Origin: Nitrospiria bacterium
GTDB taxonomy: Bacteria > Nitrospirota > Nitrospiria > Nitrospirales > UBA8639
Direction: 5' to 3'
Length of the DNA stretch: 13,364 bases
Assembly (NCBI GenBank): GCA_030430725.1
Contig: JAUIKP010000033.1
Location: 1 to 13,364, forward strand
Shown here: positions 12,722 to 13,364 of the stretch, piece by piece
Position numbering within the stretch: position 1 is the stretch's first letter
How the letters are laid out: each line of letters begins with the position of its first letter
Made by a program: the position numbers and the translations under genes
Notes under the pieces: model-generated
The model's input: only the letters and a program-made list of their open reading frames with translations
The model's database searches: none
Told to the model about the DNA's origin: nothing

Positions 12722-13364
12722 ATCTCCGGCAACGGTGTACGGGTTTCATGCGGTTTTAGAATCTCTCCACTCGCAGTCTCGGCCCGTCCAACGAATTTGG
12801 ACTCTTCGGGCTGATGGCCGATTTCTTCCCATTGTAAAATTGGCAAGGGAACGTGGTATTTCTCTGGCCGTCGAATCACGGGAGCGTTTAGATCGCTTAG
12901 CCGGCGATCGACATCATCAGGGCGTGGTGGCTCAGGTTTCCGCCAAAGAGTATCTGAAAGGAGAGGAGTTACTGGACCAACTTTCTCTTAGGCCGATACC
13001 TGCTTTATTGGTGGTGTTAGACCAAATTCAGGATCCACATAATTTAGGAGCAATTGTCCGTTCGGTAGAGGCGGCCGGTGGGGATGGAATCGTCATCCCC
13101 AAGCACCGATCCGTTGGGTTGACGGGTGGGGTGGCCAAAGCATCTGCCGGAGCTTTAGAGCATGTGTCCATTGCGAGGGTAGCCAACACGGGGAAGTTTC
13201 TTGAAACATGTCGGAAGCAGGACATCAGGACCGTGGCATTAGTCCCGGAAGGAGTCGAACCCTATTCAGAGTTGGACTTCACTAAGCCTGTTGCGCTGGT
13301 GTTTGGCAGTGAAGGAGAGGGCATCCGGCAGATTGTTCTGAAAAAATGCGACCAACAAGTGAGG
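12696..13364 (+). CDS. rlmB: TrmH/SpoU-family 23S rRNA 2'-O-ribose methyltransferase, 3'-truncated
   Basis: The open frame runs 223 codons to the right edge with no stop, so the C-terminus is outside the window. An N-terminal substrate-binding domain (about 14-82, VYGFHAV to HHQGVVAQV) precedes the knotted SPOUT domain. SPOUT motif 1 is present as DPHNLGAIVRS (113-123) and motif 2 as VFGSEGEGI (202-210); motif 3 should lie just beyond the edge. This layout matches RlmB, which methylates G2251 of 23S rRNA in E. coli, although TrmH-like relatives with other targets share it. ATG 12696 overlaps the cysS end by 26 bases; GTG 12735, just after the cysS stop and at the start of the domain, is an alternative. 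The cysS-rlmB adjacency is seen in many bacteria. Confidence 0.88.
   Translation, partial: MAPHDGNDESPATVYGFHAVLESLHSQSRPVQRIWTLRADGRFLPIVKLARERGISLAVESRERLDRLAGDRHHQGVVAQVSAKEYLKGEELLDQLSLRPIPALLVVLDQIQDPHNLGAIVRSVEAAGGDGIVIPKHRSVGLTGGVAKASAGALEHVSIARVANTGKFLETCRKQDIRTVALVPEGVEPYSELDFTKPVALVFGSEGEGIRQIVLKKCDQQVR

Overview
The window reads as the chromosome of a Gram-negative-type, autotrophic bacterium, most likely in Nitrospirota and Nitrospira-like. The main reason is a complete five-gene 2-oxoacid:ferredoxin oxidoreductase cassette that includes the extra fifth subunit known from reductive-TCA-cycle organisms such as Hydrogenobacter and Nitrospira. Supporting signs are a lipoprotein with a clear lipobox, housekeeping genes of bacterial type, and base composition judged by eye in the mid-to-high 40s percent GC. 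The lineage is an inference; no search was run. All supported genes lie on the + strand, and I see no transposase, integrase, phage gene, CRISPR array, tRNA or rRNA.

Layout. (1) Positions 1-1303: an unrecognised exported or membrane-anchored protein overlaps by 4 bases with a HAD phosphatase of the phosphoglycolate phosphatase type (gph). (2) 1304-1575: a gene-free spacer with three consecutive hairpins, two of which share a similar stem-loop sequence. (3) 1576-4901: four separately spaced genes, namely ThrH (phosphoserine phosphatase/homoserine phosphotransferase), an orphan lipoprotein, CutA, and a membrane-anchored M23 peptidoglycan peptidase. (4) 4902-5325: a 424-base non-coding region with two candidate promoters and a strong hairpin just upstream of the next operon. 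(5) 5326-9588: the oxidoreductase operon in the order beta (TPP), gamma, delta (2x[4Fe-4S]), fifth subunit, alpha, closed by a convincing intrinsic terminator at 9619-9657. (6) 9736-13364: surE, a YqaA/DedA-type membrane protein, cysS, and the start of a SpoU/TrmH-family rRNA methyltransferase (rlmB-like), which runs off the right edge.

How the genes work together. The five-subunit complex is predicted to carry electrons from reduced ferredoxin into reductive carboxylation, either acetyl-CoA to pyruvate or succinyl-CoA to 2-oxoglutarate; the sequence alone does not settle which. The phosphoglycolate phosphatase-like HAD enzyme (metabolite repair) and ThrH (last step of serine synthesis) fit the same central-carbon theme but look independently transcribed. 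The right-hand block is translation and maintenance housekeeping with tight gene packing (3-base gap, then a 26-base overlap).

The most notable points are the fifth oxidoreductase subunit, which resembles the CO dehydrogenase/acetyl-CoA synthase epsilon family, the unusual first iron-sulfur motif of the delta subunit, the leader hairpin of the operon, the twin hairpins after gph, and an Asn in place of the usual metal-site Ser in SurE. I did not find an unmistakably new system.
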